Source of the DNA: Paratinospora sagittata
Taxonomy: Eukaryota; Streptophyta; Magnoliopsida; Ranunculales; Menispermaceae
NCBI GenBank assembly: GCA_035771175.1
Contig: CM069608.1
Span: 12,614,019 to 12,678,018 of the forward strand
Reading direction: 5' to 3'
Length of the DNA stretch: 64,000 bases
How positions within the stretch are numbered: position 1 is the first letter of the stretch; each line of letters starts with the position of its first letter. Below are positions 9,700 through 22,191 of the stretch, piece by piece. The translations under genes and the position numbers were made by a program. The notes beneath the pieces were generated by a model that had not been told where the DNA came from, ran no database searches, and saw only the letters and a program-made list of their open reading frames with translations.

Positions 9700-11420
9700 A
9701 TCTTTAAAATCAACCAAGATCTTCTGGATCTAATATATTAAAAGGCATTACAAATATGAAAATTTTGTTTCATTTGACAACATAATATTCACTTTTCTGG
9801 AGCCATGAATATATTTTTTAATTTAACCTCTTTTTCTTTATTGAGGCATGATAGATTAATCATATGTTTGATATACAACAGGTACATTACAAATTCTTTT
9901 CATTCCACACCTAAAGCAAACACATAGATAAACATTTATCTTGTGCTACAATAGGATTACTCCATTTCTAGTGTAACAGAATATATTTATTTCAAATATG
10001 TGGTTGTAACTATATTCCAAATTGTAACCATCAAGGTTATCATAATAATTTTAATTATGACCTTTGCCATATTCATTTTCTCATCCATGATCATGGTCTT
10101 TGTTACAGGTCATATTCATGATCATTAAAGGAGCATTCACTTCGGGGAATGATATAAAATTTAAGTGGATGATCATAGTGATTTCTTTGACAAATTTTCT
10201 TGAGAAGATTTTAACAGTCTTTGTATCGCTACTTCAAGAGCACATGCAAGATAATTTATCTTTTCAAATATGTCTTCTTCAAATATATAATTTATCTCAT
10301 GAAACTTTAACATTGCAACATTAAGTGCAATTAGTCATAATGAACTTCGGGTCCGTATAATTGTAATATTCCAACTTTAGGTGCAATTAATTGTGATGAA
10401 CCTTTAAATAAAATGTTATGAGTTTTTGTCATGAGATGCCCATAAACTTCAGGTTATGTCTTCTTGTCCATAGTTCAAAATGTTAAATCTTCAAAAGTAA
10501 TTAAATAATTTAAATAACTAATTAATCATAAATAATTATTTAACAATAAAAGAAAATGTAAAAGAAAAGTTAGTATAATAATGCAACATAATAAAAGAAA
10601 AAGTTAGTGTCATTGTTAGTGTTAGTGTCAATGTTAGTATAATGATGCATCACAATAAAATAAAATGTTAGTGTCAACGTTAATGTTAGTAATACATTAT
10701 AATAAAATAAGATGTTAGTGTTATGCATTATATTAACTTCAGGCTAATTTACAAATTCACAAATATGTGGATCCCGTAGTCAAAACTCACGTGATTTCAC
10801 ATAAAAATTTATAATGACGTTAGAGTATATAAATTAGATGTTACATTAGATGTTAGAGAAATAAATAAGTAAATGAAATTATAACAAAACTTTTGGTTAT
10901 GAAAAATATAGTTCTTGGCTAAAAAATTATTTCTTAATATATAGCTTAAAGCTACATAACTTCTGGTTACGTAAACAAAATATCAATAGAGCTTCATGTT
11001 ATATGAATTTCTCTACATAGCTTCAGGCAATTGAATCAAAATCAAAATAAAAACTACGGGGTAACTGCAAATACATTAAATAAATAAACATGATAATTCA
11101 TGAAATTTTACCTTAATATACATTTTATGATTGAACTCCTTGATTGAGCAGAGCCTTCGTGCTAATAACGTATTATAAAACTAATTAATGAAATTGCAAA
11201 TACAAATAAAATAAATCACAAACTTGATAAGGGAATGAAATTCATTTCATTTCTCATCATTTTCTCCCATTTTTCATTTTCATTTTCCTGCAACTTCTTC
11301 ATGATTCTCTCCTATATTTATAGGGAAAGAATACCTAAATAATACCACCAACCCACATGAGTCATGTAGGTTGGCTTTTCACGTGATTCATATGGGCTCT
11401 CCCACATGATTCATGTGGGA
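9700..11420 (-). mobile_element. Decayed Ty1/copia relic (gag and 5' LTR edge)
   Basis: On minus, around 9918-9897, a CFRCGMK-like zinc-knuckle start followed by a segment reading like VVYQTYD resembles the gag C terminus of common plant copia elements, with frame breaks. Upstream in the sense direction the motif CGTGCTAATAACG at 11158-11170 followed by TATTATAAAA at 11171 matches the PBS/LTR junction I know from many plant copia elements (usually CGTGCTGATAACG then TGTTATAAAA). I can define neither the 3' end nor a target duplication. Identification is by eye on heavily mutated sequence. Confidence 0.4.
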
Positions 11421-12999
11421 GAATATTTATACAAACATTATACATATAAATATGTATACCACTGGATACATGTATAACTTAAATACATACATCACTTGGA
11501 TATTATGTTTCTTGATACATGCGTATAATACATGTATTTACTATTTGAATATTCAACATATTTACAACACTAAAATTTTTGTAGTTAATACCTTTTTTTG
11601 TTGTAGTATCATGAAAATACAAAATAGAACTAATGTTTTAATGTGTGAAAAGAAAGTGTGAATTCTAAGCATGTGAAAAACATGATATGACACATCAAAG
11701 AAAACTACAAAAAGTCACATTACAAGATAAAAATGAAACACTTCAACCTTTCATTAGATTTTTTAAAATCAACTATACAAAATACATGATATAATGTATG
11801 AAACTTAATACAATATCCAACAAAAGCATGAGAGAATACATATGCCGAGTAAATTAAAATATAAGTATTACCCAAGAATTCCCAAAAAGAAAGTGGAAAG
11901 GGCTTCCTCTTAGCCCTTAACAAAAGACTTAGCCTTTCATGAATTTCAAGGCCATAAAAGAATAAAAATGAAAGAAGTGAAAAATGAAAAATAGGAGAAG
12001 TAGGGAAAGTTCCTAAGTGATTAAGGGAGAAATTGAAAAATAAAAGACACCCCTCGAGTGTGAATTTGAAGGGTTTAAATAGACGATCAAGGGATAAGAT
12101 GAAGCAATGGGAGATGGACTAAAGGTAATATGGATGAATGGTTCAAATGGCTCATGCTCTACTTACCCTTCTTGTATAAGATGGTAAAAAATTCAAATTA
12201 AGGGGGATTGATAGCCATGTATAGTAAAAAGCATGGGGAATGGTGGCCCAATGTAAATCAAGGAGAATGTGGTGTATAAGAGAGACTTTCCCTAATGGTG
12301 ATTATGAGAAAAAAAAAAAGAGAAATAAAAAGGGATAAGACTAAGCTTAAAGGGAAAATGAAGCATGCGGGATTCTTGGGAAGACTACTTGACAACTCAC
12401 TATCAAGCTTGGTTCTCTTATAAATTCAAGCTCATCCTTTATATTTTTCTCAAGATCCGCTACAAGATGATGATGTATGATGAAAACGTCTCCATGTGTG
12501 CTATGTATTTTTCTTGACTTAAGATTCCTTCAACTTTCATCGTAACCATAAATGCTCCTTGGGATTCACAAAATCTCCACTCAAATGATGAATGAATGGG
12601 ATGATGTCATGTGTCATAAAATTAAGTGGGGTGATGACTCCTTTAAAATGATGATCTCGAGGCTCATAATGCTCACATGCTCCATCATGGCCAATCCCTC
12701 ATTACATCTACTTTTCCAACAATTAGCACAAATATTGCGTAATGAGAAATAAAACTATAATGAGCTTGTATTATGTATGTGGTTTGAAAATTAATATATT
12801 TGCTTCTTTGAAAATGTATCAATTTATGTAAAGAAGAAGCCAAACATATTTTATAATTAATTATTAAATCATGAGCCTTAAAATATGATAATGCTCTAAT
12901 ATAAGATAATAATTTAATGTCAAAATGAGCATTATCACTCCTCGATCCAAAGATCGGAGAAGTTATGAGGCCGATGGGTAAGGTTTTTAGTTCCTTCTA
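11421..12999. other. AT-rich noncoding stretch
   Basis: No coding region supported. It holds purine-rich segments (11930-12380) and short unsupported frames. It could include the U3 part of the copia relic to the left or unrelated transposon debris. Confidence 0.4.
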
Positions 13000-13315
13000 T
13001 CGATCCATCGAATATATGTTTGTCGTTAAAGACTATTATTAGCAATGAAAATAATTGTCATTTGCAACACACTAATTTTGTAGCATTAAAGTCAAAATAT
13101 GGTCATAGTTAGTTATTAGTGACAAAACATATTTCGTGGCCCACTCTATGTTTTAGCGATGAATAAAATTGTCGCTAATGAGTGGCACGATTTTATTTCA
13201 TTTTCATTGGCGACAAAAGGTTGTCGTCACTAAACCATATGTTTGGCGATGAAAACAGTTGTGGCAAAGATCTTATGGCCAATACCAAATTACCACTAGT
13301 AAGTTTATTTTTTGA
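13000..13315. mobile_element. Possible CACTA (En/Spm) subterminal region
   Basis: Several degenerate direct and inverted copies of a motif like TTAGCGATGAAAA / TTTTGTCGCTAAT lie between 13018 and 13290 (for example at 13153, 13207, 13235), as in subterminal transposase-binding repeats of plant CACTA elements. CCACTAGTAAG at about 13300 could be a decayed terminus, but I find no partner end or 3-bp target duplication. Confidence 0.35.
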
Positions 13316-13587
13316 TTAAACTTGTTTTAACTTTCAACAATGCAATATTATATCTTATCAGTTTACTAATGAAAATATCATTTCTTACAAGTTACTAATC
13401 AACATTTTTCATATAAAATTTATATTAATTCAAAATATCAACTATCTAACCATATCAATCCCATAAAATCATTACATTCTAAACTAGATCCATAAGATTA
13501 TTCGGTCTTTCGTAATTGAATTTGCAAAATTCAACAATCCATTTAACTAAGAAGTCCAAAATATAGACATGAAAATAGTTGATCTAT
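13316..13587. other. AT-rich spacer left of element B
   Basis: No gene or recognisable repeat seen. It ends in TCTAT immediately before the TGTCACACCCC start of the element B LTR. Confidence 0.5.
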
Positions 13588-14880
13588 TGTCACACCCCGC
13601 CCAAACGCGCCTAAACAGGCGAAACACTCACGGACGGGGAGCGAATGCATTATAACAATAACCGAGTGCGCAGGAAACAATTATGTACAAGTCTGATTTC
13701 ATTAATTTCAGAATATATTTTTGTACATGAAATAGTAAAGGGACTCCCAAAATCCCCAATGAATAAACAAAGGGTTACAAAATGTGGGCCCAAAAACCTC
13801 CACCCAGTCCACCCTAATCTCTTGAGGAAAATTTGATAACAACAGGGTGAGCTACTCACCCAGTGGGTAAAATAGTTCGTGAATATAACAATTAATAAAG
13901 GAAACTTCATAATCAAATATCACATAAACACATCATAGCATCATAATCAATGTAACATGTATGTATGCATGACATCGTCTCGTAATGGTTCCATGATTGT
14001 ACGTCGCCTGAGTTCACGTACAATGTCCATCCCCAGGTGTAGCAGGGTTCTCATTGTACGACCCTCCTCAGGAACGACTCCATAGATTCATGTACAAATG
14101 TCCATCCCCAGGTAAACTCAGGTCATACCTAGGTGGATTATAAACCACTTACGTACCTAGGTGGGGTTTATGTATGATGCTAATGCATGAGCAGGTCCGG
14201 TCTTTACTAACATTAGACAGGATTTTGGCAATGTCTAGTGATTCTTATCAGGTCAGTGTCACCACGTGTAAAGTTAGGATGTTCAGTATCACTTGTACAA
14301 GCAAATAACTTTCAAATAAGACCAACCAGATTAGTCTCTAGTTTGATAGATGAGACACGAGGTCTACATAAGTACTAATCGTCTAGAGCAGCATGCTGCC
14401 TCCCGTTCACTATTTAAAGTTACTGAGGACAAGACAATGTCTGGTTGAGTAAGATTGACCACTAATCCGACATAGTAACAATGTAATACATGAACTCTAA
14501 ATATACAAGCATAAGTATGACAGGTATGAACATTATACGTAATAATGCAGTGTAAATGAATAGGGGACATAATAATAAATGAATGTAAAATTTAATAAAA
14601 GTTATAAGAGACGCAAACTTATGTTTTCTTCCCCACCTTCAAATAATAACTCCTTCTAGAATTGGCGCCTTCCCCCGAGCAGAACCACGTTAAACCACAA
14701 AGAGAGTCTTGAAAAGAGAGTCTCAAAGAGAGAAGAGAAAAACTCAAGGAGAGTGAGAGAGAGAGAGAGAAATCACAAGTGATTGGTGTGAAAATGAAGG
14801 GGGGAAGGGTTTCTTTTTATAGAAAAAAAGTTCCCGAACGTTCAGTCAGGTGCTCGAAATTCAACACATTTTTTTTTGTT
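13588..14880 (-). repeat. Element B 3' LTR, terminal bases missing
   Basis: Starts TGTCACACCCC like its relatives and is homologous to 7615-8975 along its length. The expected GGTATTACA end and the polypurine tract are missing; sequence passes from poly-T straight into the internal region. A 34-bp segment with GATTGCTGTCTGCGTGGG is then present twice (about 14887 and 14936). Confidence 0.8.
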
Positions 14881-14923
14881 CAAGCGTGATGATTGCTGTC
14901 TGCGTGGGATTCACCGTCGAAAT

Positions 14924-15376
14924 TTAGTCTGTGTAGTGATGATTGCTGTCTGCGTGGGATTCACCGTCGTCGTCATTACTCGAACGATTAAGGTAGTTCC
15001 TATAAGGCCCCTGAATAGCACTGTGGCCGGTGGAATTGTCTATATCATCAAACAATGGAGAGCAAATGGAGTCAGATTCACCCTCAGAAAGTTCCGACAT
15101 TTGCCTCACAGATGGTGGTGTAGGGCTATGAAAGTTGCAACGTTTTAGGAGAGGTAGGTTGAGTGGCAAAATGCTTTTTCGTGCTGTTACCCGAATCCGG
15201 CCGCCTGGCAATTTTGGTAGGAGATCTTGCCAGGATGAGAGTACAAGATTGTTTTGGACAAAATTATTACGAAAAAGCCATGCACGCTCTGGCGATAAGG
15301 ATCGCTGTCTGTGGGGCGATGGAGTTGGTGATGCAAAGTAGTTGTGGCTTGACTCAGATCCTAAAGGAATCGCCAC
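14924..15376 (-). pseudogene. Extra 3' ORF of element B, longest open copy (150 codons)
   Basis: This is the least damaged copy of the family's 3' ORF. It is open for 150 codons from an internal Met. The natural start lies probably at about 15442 (MQMSEN, matching element A), separated by a two-base frameshift near 15420. Content: Ser/Pro-rich start (SPTPSPHRQ), a block AWLFRNN...LVLSSWQDLLPKLPGG shared with A and C, then acidic Ser/Asp-rich segments (SEGESDSICS, DDDGESHAD). I recognise no known family. The conserved middle block across three copies suggests past selection at protein level. Confidence 0.5.
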
Positions 15377-15532
15377 AGGTTGCCAAAGAGACCATTGTGT
15401 GTGTGCATCTTACCTCCATCGGCATTATTTTCAGACATCTGCATAATTATTTAAATGAAATAATATATTACGATATTGTAAACAAAGTTCCATCAATTTA
15501 TTGATAAGTGAAAAGTAATATGCATCACATCA

Positions 15533-16900
15533 TCAATTATTACTAGAGAACAATTCAAGGTATTTCTGTTTAATTGTTGCCTTTAGTTCCCATGTTGCTT
15601 TCTCTACTCCGTGGTGATCCCAGAGCACTTTCACAAGTGGTATGCTACGTCGCCTTAGTTCTTGAGTTTTTCTATCCAGAACCTGTATCACTCTCTCCTG
15701 ATACTTGTTTCCTTCCTCAACCCGAACCTTGATCAGATGGATGATATGCGAAGGATCAGGAGGATACTTTCGAAGCATGGATACATGAAAAAGTCATGAA
15801 CTTTAGACATGGACGATGGAAGGCATAGACGATAGGCTAGTTTTCCAATACGTTCAATGATCTGAAATGGACCGATATATCGTGGGGAGAGCTTTCCTTT
15901 GATCCCAAAGCATTTGACGCCTCTTGTAGGCTGAACTTTTAGAAAAACCAAGTCCCCCTTGTCAAATTCTAGAGGATGTCGTCGCTTGTCAACATAGTTC
16001 TTTTGGCGACTTTGTGCAACACGAAGTCGCTCCTTTACTAGTGTGATCTTCTCAGAAGTGTCTTGAACTAGTTCATGCCCCAATTGCGGTTGATATGCTA
16101 TATTTAACCAGCATACGGAGATCTTCAAGGGTGACCATAGAGAGCCTCGTACGGTGCCATGTCGATACTGGTTTGGTAACTATTGTTGTATGCAAACTCA
16201 GCCAAATGTAAGTGCTTTGCCCATCCATCATGAAAATCCAAAATGCAATAACGTAAAATGTCCTCCAAGATTTGGTTAAGATGCTCTGACTGCCCATCAG
16301 TTTGAGGGTGAAAGGTTGTGCTCATGGTGATCCTGGAGTCCATTCTACTCTATAAGCTATGCCAAAATTTTGATGTGAATCAAGGGTCTTGATCAAAGAC
16401 GATCGTGAGTGGTATGCCATGGAGGCGTATGATCTCTCTTTCATACAATTCGACAAGCTTGACAGGGTTATCCGTGAACTTTATTGGCAAAAAGTGTGCA
16501 GACTTTGTAAGTCTGTCAATGATAACCCAGATAACATCTTGCCCTTTATTATTTCGAGGCAAAACCGTAACAAAATCCATTGCAATGTTCTCCCATTTCC
16601 ATTCTCCAATAGGTAAAGGCTGGAGAAGTTCAGAGGGAAGTTTGTGTTCTTCCTTTACTTGCTGGCAAACGCGACATCTAGGAACGAAGCCTGCAATAGC
16701 CTTCTTCATTCCAGAAAACCAAAATTGCCGCTTGACATCCTTGCACATCTTGTCTCCCCCAGGATGCATAGCGAACCTCGAACAGTACATCTCAGTGAGC
16801 ACTTCTTTCCGAATATCAAGATCGTTCGACAGATAGAGGCATTTTTTTTTGTAGAAAACGGCCCCGTCTTCAGAGACCGTTCAGTAAGGAAGGTCCTGTC
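15533..16900 (-). pseudogene. Element B integrase with chromodomain, broken
   Basis: The chromodomain part (15778-15533) is open, with LVKVLWDHHGVEKATWELK. Upstream, integrase shows the zinc-binding region (16802 on: HPGGDK ... CRVCQQVK), the first catalytic Asp region (MDFVTVLP), HFLPIKF, DQDP (usual DRDP), TDGQSE and the AYNNSYQTS block. Frameshifts near 15790, 16130 and 16390 separate these pieces. This enzyme would join element cDNA to chromosomal DNA; here it cannot be made. Confidence 0.75.
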
Positions 16901-17048
16901 CCATAAGTATAAGTTCTTATTTCTTTATTAACATAGGGTCGTTGGCCTGAGCTGCTGAAATCTTTCGAACCAGCTCAGAGTTGGCTGATAATTGAGAGAG
17001 TTGTGATCTTCTTCCCTCCTCAATCAGTTGTAGGTTAAAATTCTCCAT

Positions 17049-18850
17049 CTATGTAGACAACTTCCCCGTCTCGAAGTTAAGAGTGCAAGCAATATAAGAT
17101 TTTTTACTCAGGGCATCTGCGACAACATTGGCCTTACTAGGATGGTACTGGAGTTGAAAGTCATAATCTTTCAAGAATTCCAACAATCGACTTTGGCAGA
17201 GGTTTAGGTCCCTCTGAGTGTAGATGTACTCAAGACTCTTGTGATCCGAGAAGACCTCAAACTGTTTACTGTATAGGTAATGATGCCATAACTTAAGTGC
17301 GAATACGACAACTGCAAGTTCCAAGTCATGCGTTGGGTAATTATCCTCATGAATCTTCAGTTGCTTCAAAACATATGCAACAACTTGGCCTTCTTGCATT
17401 AGTACTGCACTTAAGCCTTAGAGAGAGGTGTCGGTGTATAATGAAAATCGAACTCCATTTCGTGGAGTGATTAGTACCGGTGCTGTCGTGAGGCGTTTCT
17501 TCAATTCTTGAAATGACATGAATCGTATGTCTTTCCGAGTGAGCTTGGTCATAGGTCCAACAATATTTGAGAAATCCTTGATGAAGCGTCTGTTGTAGCC
17601 AACCAAACCAAGTAAACTCCGTATTTGAGTAACTATGGTGGGCTGCTTCCAGTTTAAAATTGCTTCAACCTTTGAAAGATCCACCTCAATGCCATTGCCT
17701 GAAACCACATGACCTAGGAATTGAACTCGCTTCGCCCAAAATTCGTATTTACTCAATTTTGCATACAATTGATTGTTTCTCAAGGTCTGGAGGACAATCC
17801 TTAGATGTATTTTATGGTCTTCCTCAGTTGCGGATTATATCAAGATATCATCCACAAAGACCACCACAAATCGATCTAAGTATAACCTTAAGATGTGGTT
17901 CATCAAATCCATCTGCAGGTGAATTTGTTAGACCGAATGGCATAACCAAGAACTCGTAATGACCGTACCGAGTCCTGAATGCCGTCTTGGTAATGTCCGA
18001 CTTTGTGATCCGGAGTTGATGGTAACTGGATAGTAAATCAATCTTAGAGAAGTACTTGGCATCTCTAAGTTGGTCGAACAAGTCATCTATCCTAGGTAAT
18101 GGGTATTGTTCTTGATAGTGACGTTATTCAACTTGCGATAGTCGATGCAAAGTCGTAACGAACCATCCTTTTTGCGAACAAACAGAACTGGAGCGCCCCA
18201 GGGTGATGAACTTTTCCTGATGAAGCCATTACTCTCCAATTCCTTCAGTTGCTTGTCCAACTCAATGAACTCGATGTTGGACATTCTATATGGTGGAATT
18301 GAGATAGGCCCAATCCCAGGTATGAGTTTGATCTTAAAATTGAATTCCCTAACCGGAGGTAAACCAGGAAGGTCATTTAGAAAAACTGTTGGGAATTCAG
18401 ATATTTCTGGGACATCATGTACTCCGAGAGGGTACATTGCTGGTGATTCATTGTTATCACCAAGGGAAAAAACTCGAAGCTGTGTGCAACAGTCGAGTTG
18501 TGTATCCATTTCTTTCTTCGTTCCTTAAATCTTGACAAACTCTCCAGTAGGCAAGGTTAACTGAACTTGCTTCTTCATACAATCGATCTTTGCATTTAGA
18601 GGTGTGAGCCAGTCCATGCGGAGGATGATGTCAAAGTCTTCAATATCCGTCACAAAGAGATCTGCATATATTATATGTTCTGACATTCGAAGCTCACATC
18701 GAGAACACTGCAAATTCACGTCAGTACTGGATCCTAATGGTGTTGTGACATGGATTGTGATGTCTATGGGTTCAAGATGCAACTATAAATGCCTTACCAA
18801 TGCAGAAGATATAAAGGAATGCGTAACACCCGAATCGAACAAGACATGCA
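17049..18850 (-). pseudogene. Element B protease, reverse transcriptase and RNase H, broken
   Basis: In sense order: protease with an intact-looking FDSGVTHSF site (about 18840) followed by a stop after VRHL; RT with [33 protein letters not shown] and GYHQLRI-like blocks; a frame break around 17850 at the place of the FVDD box; RT thumb/connection (17783-17418: [13 protein letters not shown]); and RNase H (17399-17049: [19 protein letters not shown]). Unlike element A, RT and RNase H sequence is retained, so the A deletion is private to A. Confidence 0.75.
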
Positions 18851-18899
18851 CCATTGTATTGAAAAAGGAAAATGTACCTTCGACTACATTATTGTCTGG

Positions 18900-20146
18900 G
18901 AGGGGTTGTTGAGCGATGGCAAACGCTCTGCCCTGGTTCCGTTGCCCTTGGTTTTGCTGGCTCTGCCTGGGTTGGGCATTAGCAGCAGGTGGGGCTTGTT
19001 GGACTGGAACAACGGGAACAGGTTGTTGCAGTTGCTAAGGGTGGGGGTAGGCATTTCTTACATAGCCCTGCTGACCGTATTTATAACAATTCGGCCTTTG
19101 TTGTTGAGGCGTTTGTTGCTGGTTCTGATATCCATGCTGATTGCGGTGTTGACCACCACCCCTGCCATTGCCATTGCGATGACCACCCCTTCCATTACGA
19201 CATCCTCGGCCATGATTGCGATAACCCTGATGGCCAGGGTTAGACGGTTCAACAGGAGGTGTCGTGGCCTCATTCTTCTTCTTGATTATAGTAGGGCTTA
19301 TTCTTGTTGCCTTACTGCGAGCCTTGTTGGGAAAACGTTGTAGGTCATTTTCCCATGTTCATTCTCTGCTCATGCTCAATCTTTTCCTGGTTAAAGCTCA
19401 TGGCCTTGTCAACGACCTCCCTGTAAATCTTGAGATTCAAGATCGACAGGACTTGTCGGATGTCAGGATGAAGGCCGTTATAGAATTTCTCGGTCTTATC
19501 TTGCTCTGTTGAGATGGTGAAGAGAGAGTAGATCGATAATTCTTTGAACATGACACCATACTCTTTAACTGTCATGCTGCCCTGATATAGCCTGGTGAAC
19601 TCCTGGCGCTTTTGCCTCTTCACAGCTCCGGGAAAGTACTCATTGATGAACAATGACTCGAATTGTTGTCAAGTCATGTCTGCGGTATTGACCGTTGGGT
19701 ATTCCTTCACCGTTATCCACCATGTATGCTTCACAGACAAGTTGGTAGGACGCAAGTGGAATCTTTCGACCCTCATCGACTCCCATTGCCTCGAGAGCCT
19801 TCTTTAACTCATCAAGTCATTTCTGTGCCTCCTCCGAATGGTGGCAGCAAAAGTAAGGGGCTGTAGCCTCTTGTACTTTGTGATCTGGTTAGTTTGACTC
19901 TCCGACCCAGATCATACAGGTGCTTGTACAGTAACTACTTGGTTGGTCGTAGTCTCACGAATGGTCGTCTAAACAACTACCTTCATCACCTAGATAAATT
20001 CAGCAAAAAAGACTTCCATGCTCGAAGGCATGACAAAAGATGTGGGCAGAGGTGGCACTGCCTGCCTAGAAGTTGTGGCAGTGTCATGTGTGGCTTGCTC
20101 TGTCCTTGGAGGAGACGATTCCTGATTTTAAACTACAGGGGGAGAT
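18900..20146 (-). pseudogene. Element B gag, main part (start lies at 39970)
   Basis: Homologous to element A gag: Gln/Pro/Asn-rich C-terminal part and degenerate zinc knuckle (19000-19200), gag core (19653-19345: FARLYQ/ MTVKEYGVMFKELS-like blocks) and N-terminal linker up to 20140. Many frameshifts. The copia element E begins at 20147; the gag start codon and first few codons are found across it at 39948-39970. Confidence 0.7.
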
Positions 20147-20518
20147 TGTTGAACCAATTATCCTCATGTCCCTTACGAGAATATGTCCCTATTATGAAAG
20201 ATTTTGATGATTACAAAACTACATTCTGTTCACGATATTACTGCACATATGGCATATCTAATCTTACTTGAAGGTATCAAAGATTCAATGATGCATGGCG
20301 AACTAATTAAAAGATCTTCTTGAAGACCATGATCGTTTGAAAATGTTTATTTGTATGATTAGATTATGATAGGTTGTAGGACCTTCTATGCCATGTGATT
20401 TAGCAATATGCATGCCTGCATGTTTTTATCGATTGGTTGCATGTTTGATTTAATCCGGTTACTTTATATTTTATCGTGTTTTAATCGAGAAATCAAAAAT
20501 CATTTTTATAAAGTCTTT

Positions 20519-21075
20519 CAGGACGCTAATGTTTTAGTAGCGCCCTCCTGGACTTGATAAGTCAGGACGCTGATAAAATGTTAGGACGCTCAAGGTTGAA
20601 TTGAACTGATTAATAAGGGCGCTTACTTATTAGTAGTGACATTTCTTTTATCAAACTCTGAGAATGTCAGGACACTGACTTAGTTTCAGCCTGCTGAAAG
20701 ATCCTTTTATCTTTAAGTGATTTCTATCTTTAAGGACGCTGATAAGTTATAAGTTGAATGAATTATCAGGACGCTACTTGTGTAGGAACACCCTCATCTT
20801 TAGAATCAACTTAAGTAACTTTCAAGACGCTCACCGTCCGTCAATGCGCTTAAACATTGTTTTAAACCTGCTTTTAATAGTTCAGGACGTTTACTCTTGA
20901 GTAGCGCCCTCATATATTTTGCGTTTTAAAACAACGCAGGACGCTTACTGCGAAGTAGCACCTTCATGCTTTAAGTCATTTAATTGTCAAAGCAAGTCAG
21001 GACGCTTAAGACTTAGTCGCTCCCTCACTTCATTGTTCAATAGGACGCTGATGTTCTATGAATGCCCTCAAAAGA
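20519..21075 (+). repeat. GGACGCT / GCGCCCTC repeat array in element E LTR U3
   Basis: About ten copies of (CA)GGACGCT, many followed within 15-25 bp by AGTAGCGCCCTC or a variant. In several units the two halves pair (CGCTTACT with AGTAGCG), so each unit is a small hairpin as well as a repeat. The array is conserved at 38336-38886 in the 3' LTR. It may be an enhancer-type repeat; function unproven. Confidence 0.7.
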
Positions 21076-21743
21076 ACAAAACGATAGAAAATATATTTTT
21101 GTTGTTCTGACATTACTGCCATTTCTGTTAACCTTTTTTAGAAACCTAAGAATACTTTTCAGAATCGTACAACAACTTTTCAGAACTTTTTAAAACGTTC
21201 TAAAACTTTGTCAGAACATTCATCTTTCATGAAAGGGTCAGATGGTTCAGGTGCTATCGCCGTAATATGCATTAAGCTGAATCGATCCATTTATGAAAAG
21301 AATGTTAACGTTATATTTGAAATGACTTAGAGCGCTAAAATTACCAAGTCCATTGTGCCTCTGTTATTCCTATATATACGTGCTGGCCTCAGAGCAAAAA
21401 AAAAAAACTAATGAAATACGAAAACTGATATTCATTTAAAACGTATTGACAGTTTTCGTTTGCACCAAAAACACTTTTTGAAAGTTAGTCTTCTTTTACT
21501 TGTGCTTGATCTTATGATCTTTCGAAAGAAAAACTTCAAGTCTTCTAGGTTGATCGATCTTCTTCTTCATTATTTCAAAAACCCATTAACGAAGACAAAA
21601 ACTATTTGAACCTATTTTCAGCATAAACTTTATCATACATATTTCGCTGAATCTGTGGCAACAGAAGGTTCAATCCAAAACATTGTAAGTATCACTTTGA
21701 TTCTGAGTAAAGGGAATCATGTCTCATTCTGTAAGCAAATTGT

Positions 21744-21914
21744 AGTGACGGGTAAGTCACTGAGTTGGAACAAGTGTTGCTCAAAGTTGTAAGCGGTCTT
21801 CTCACACCAGTAAGTTAAGAATAGGTTCTCTCTCACCTGTAAGTAGAGAAATGGCCTTCTCACACCTGTAAGTTGAGAAAGTGTTTCGGCTTGATCTTCA
21901 CCAGTAAGAAGATC
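21744..21914 (+). repeat. Array of five stem-loops with constant GTAA loop (element E 5' LTR)
   Basis: Stems: AGTGAC/GTCACT (21744-21761), TTCT/AGAA (21799-21821), TTCTCT/AGAGAA (21826-21850), TTCTCA/TGAGAA (21857-21879) and GATCTTC/GAAGATC (21893-21914). Loops share a form of CACC(A/T)GTAAGT or GGGTAA, resembling a 5' splice donor. Stems differ in sequence but pair. The same array lies at 39560-39727 in the 3' LTR. Confidence 0.65.
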
Positions 21915-22140
21915 CATAGTGGAGTTTGAACAAATCCTAACTGAGGAGGTTAGGTAGTGAATGTAGGCGCGACCGAACCACTATAAATCTTGCTTGCATT
22001 GTCTCATTTACATTTACTGTATCTCATTGCTATATTTTGTTTAATCTGCTTTCATTATTATCACAATTTAAAGAAAGGTTAAAATCTGCTAAGTGTCCAA
22101 TTCACTTGCCCCCCCTCTTGGACACATTTAGGCCAACAAT

Positions 22141-22157
22141 TGGTATTAGAGCAGGTT
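22141..22157 (+). other. Element E primer-binding site
   Basis: TGGTATTAGAGCAGGTT, two bases after the LTR end at 22138; the initiator Met tRNA type (TGGTATCAGAGC) with one C-to-T change. Confidence 0.85.
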
Positions 22158-22191
22158 AACCATCAAAGTATCTAATCATCTTTGATTGAGT

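Larger units (their letters stand above)
20147..22138 (+). repeat. Element E 5' LTR
   Basis: 1992 bp with inverted ends TGTTG ... CAACA. It carries the GGACGCT repeat array (20519-21075) and the GTAA-loop hairpin array (21744-21914). A plausible TATA element, CTATATATACG, lies at about 21370, upstream of the hairpin array, which would place the hairpins in R/U5 and hence in the RNA leader. Confidence 0.9.

Noticed and set aside
13296..13310. CCACTAGTAAG as a definite CACTA end
   Set aside because: No matching inverted end and no 3-bp duplication could be found, so only a low-confidence subterminal region is listed.
20519..21075. CRISPR-like array of regularly spaced repeats
   Set aside because: Repeats are degenerate, spacing is irregular, and they lie in a plant retrotransposon LTR duplicated at both ends of the element.
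22141..22157. tRNA gene
   Set aside because: Only the short stretch complementary to a tRNA 3' end is present, at the expected distance from an LTR; it is a primer-binding site. The same holds for 7598, 32163 and 42592.
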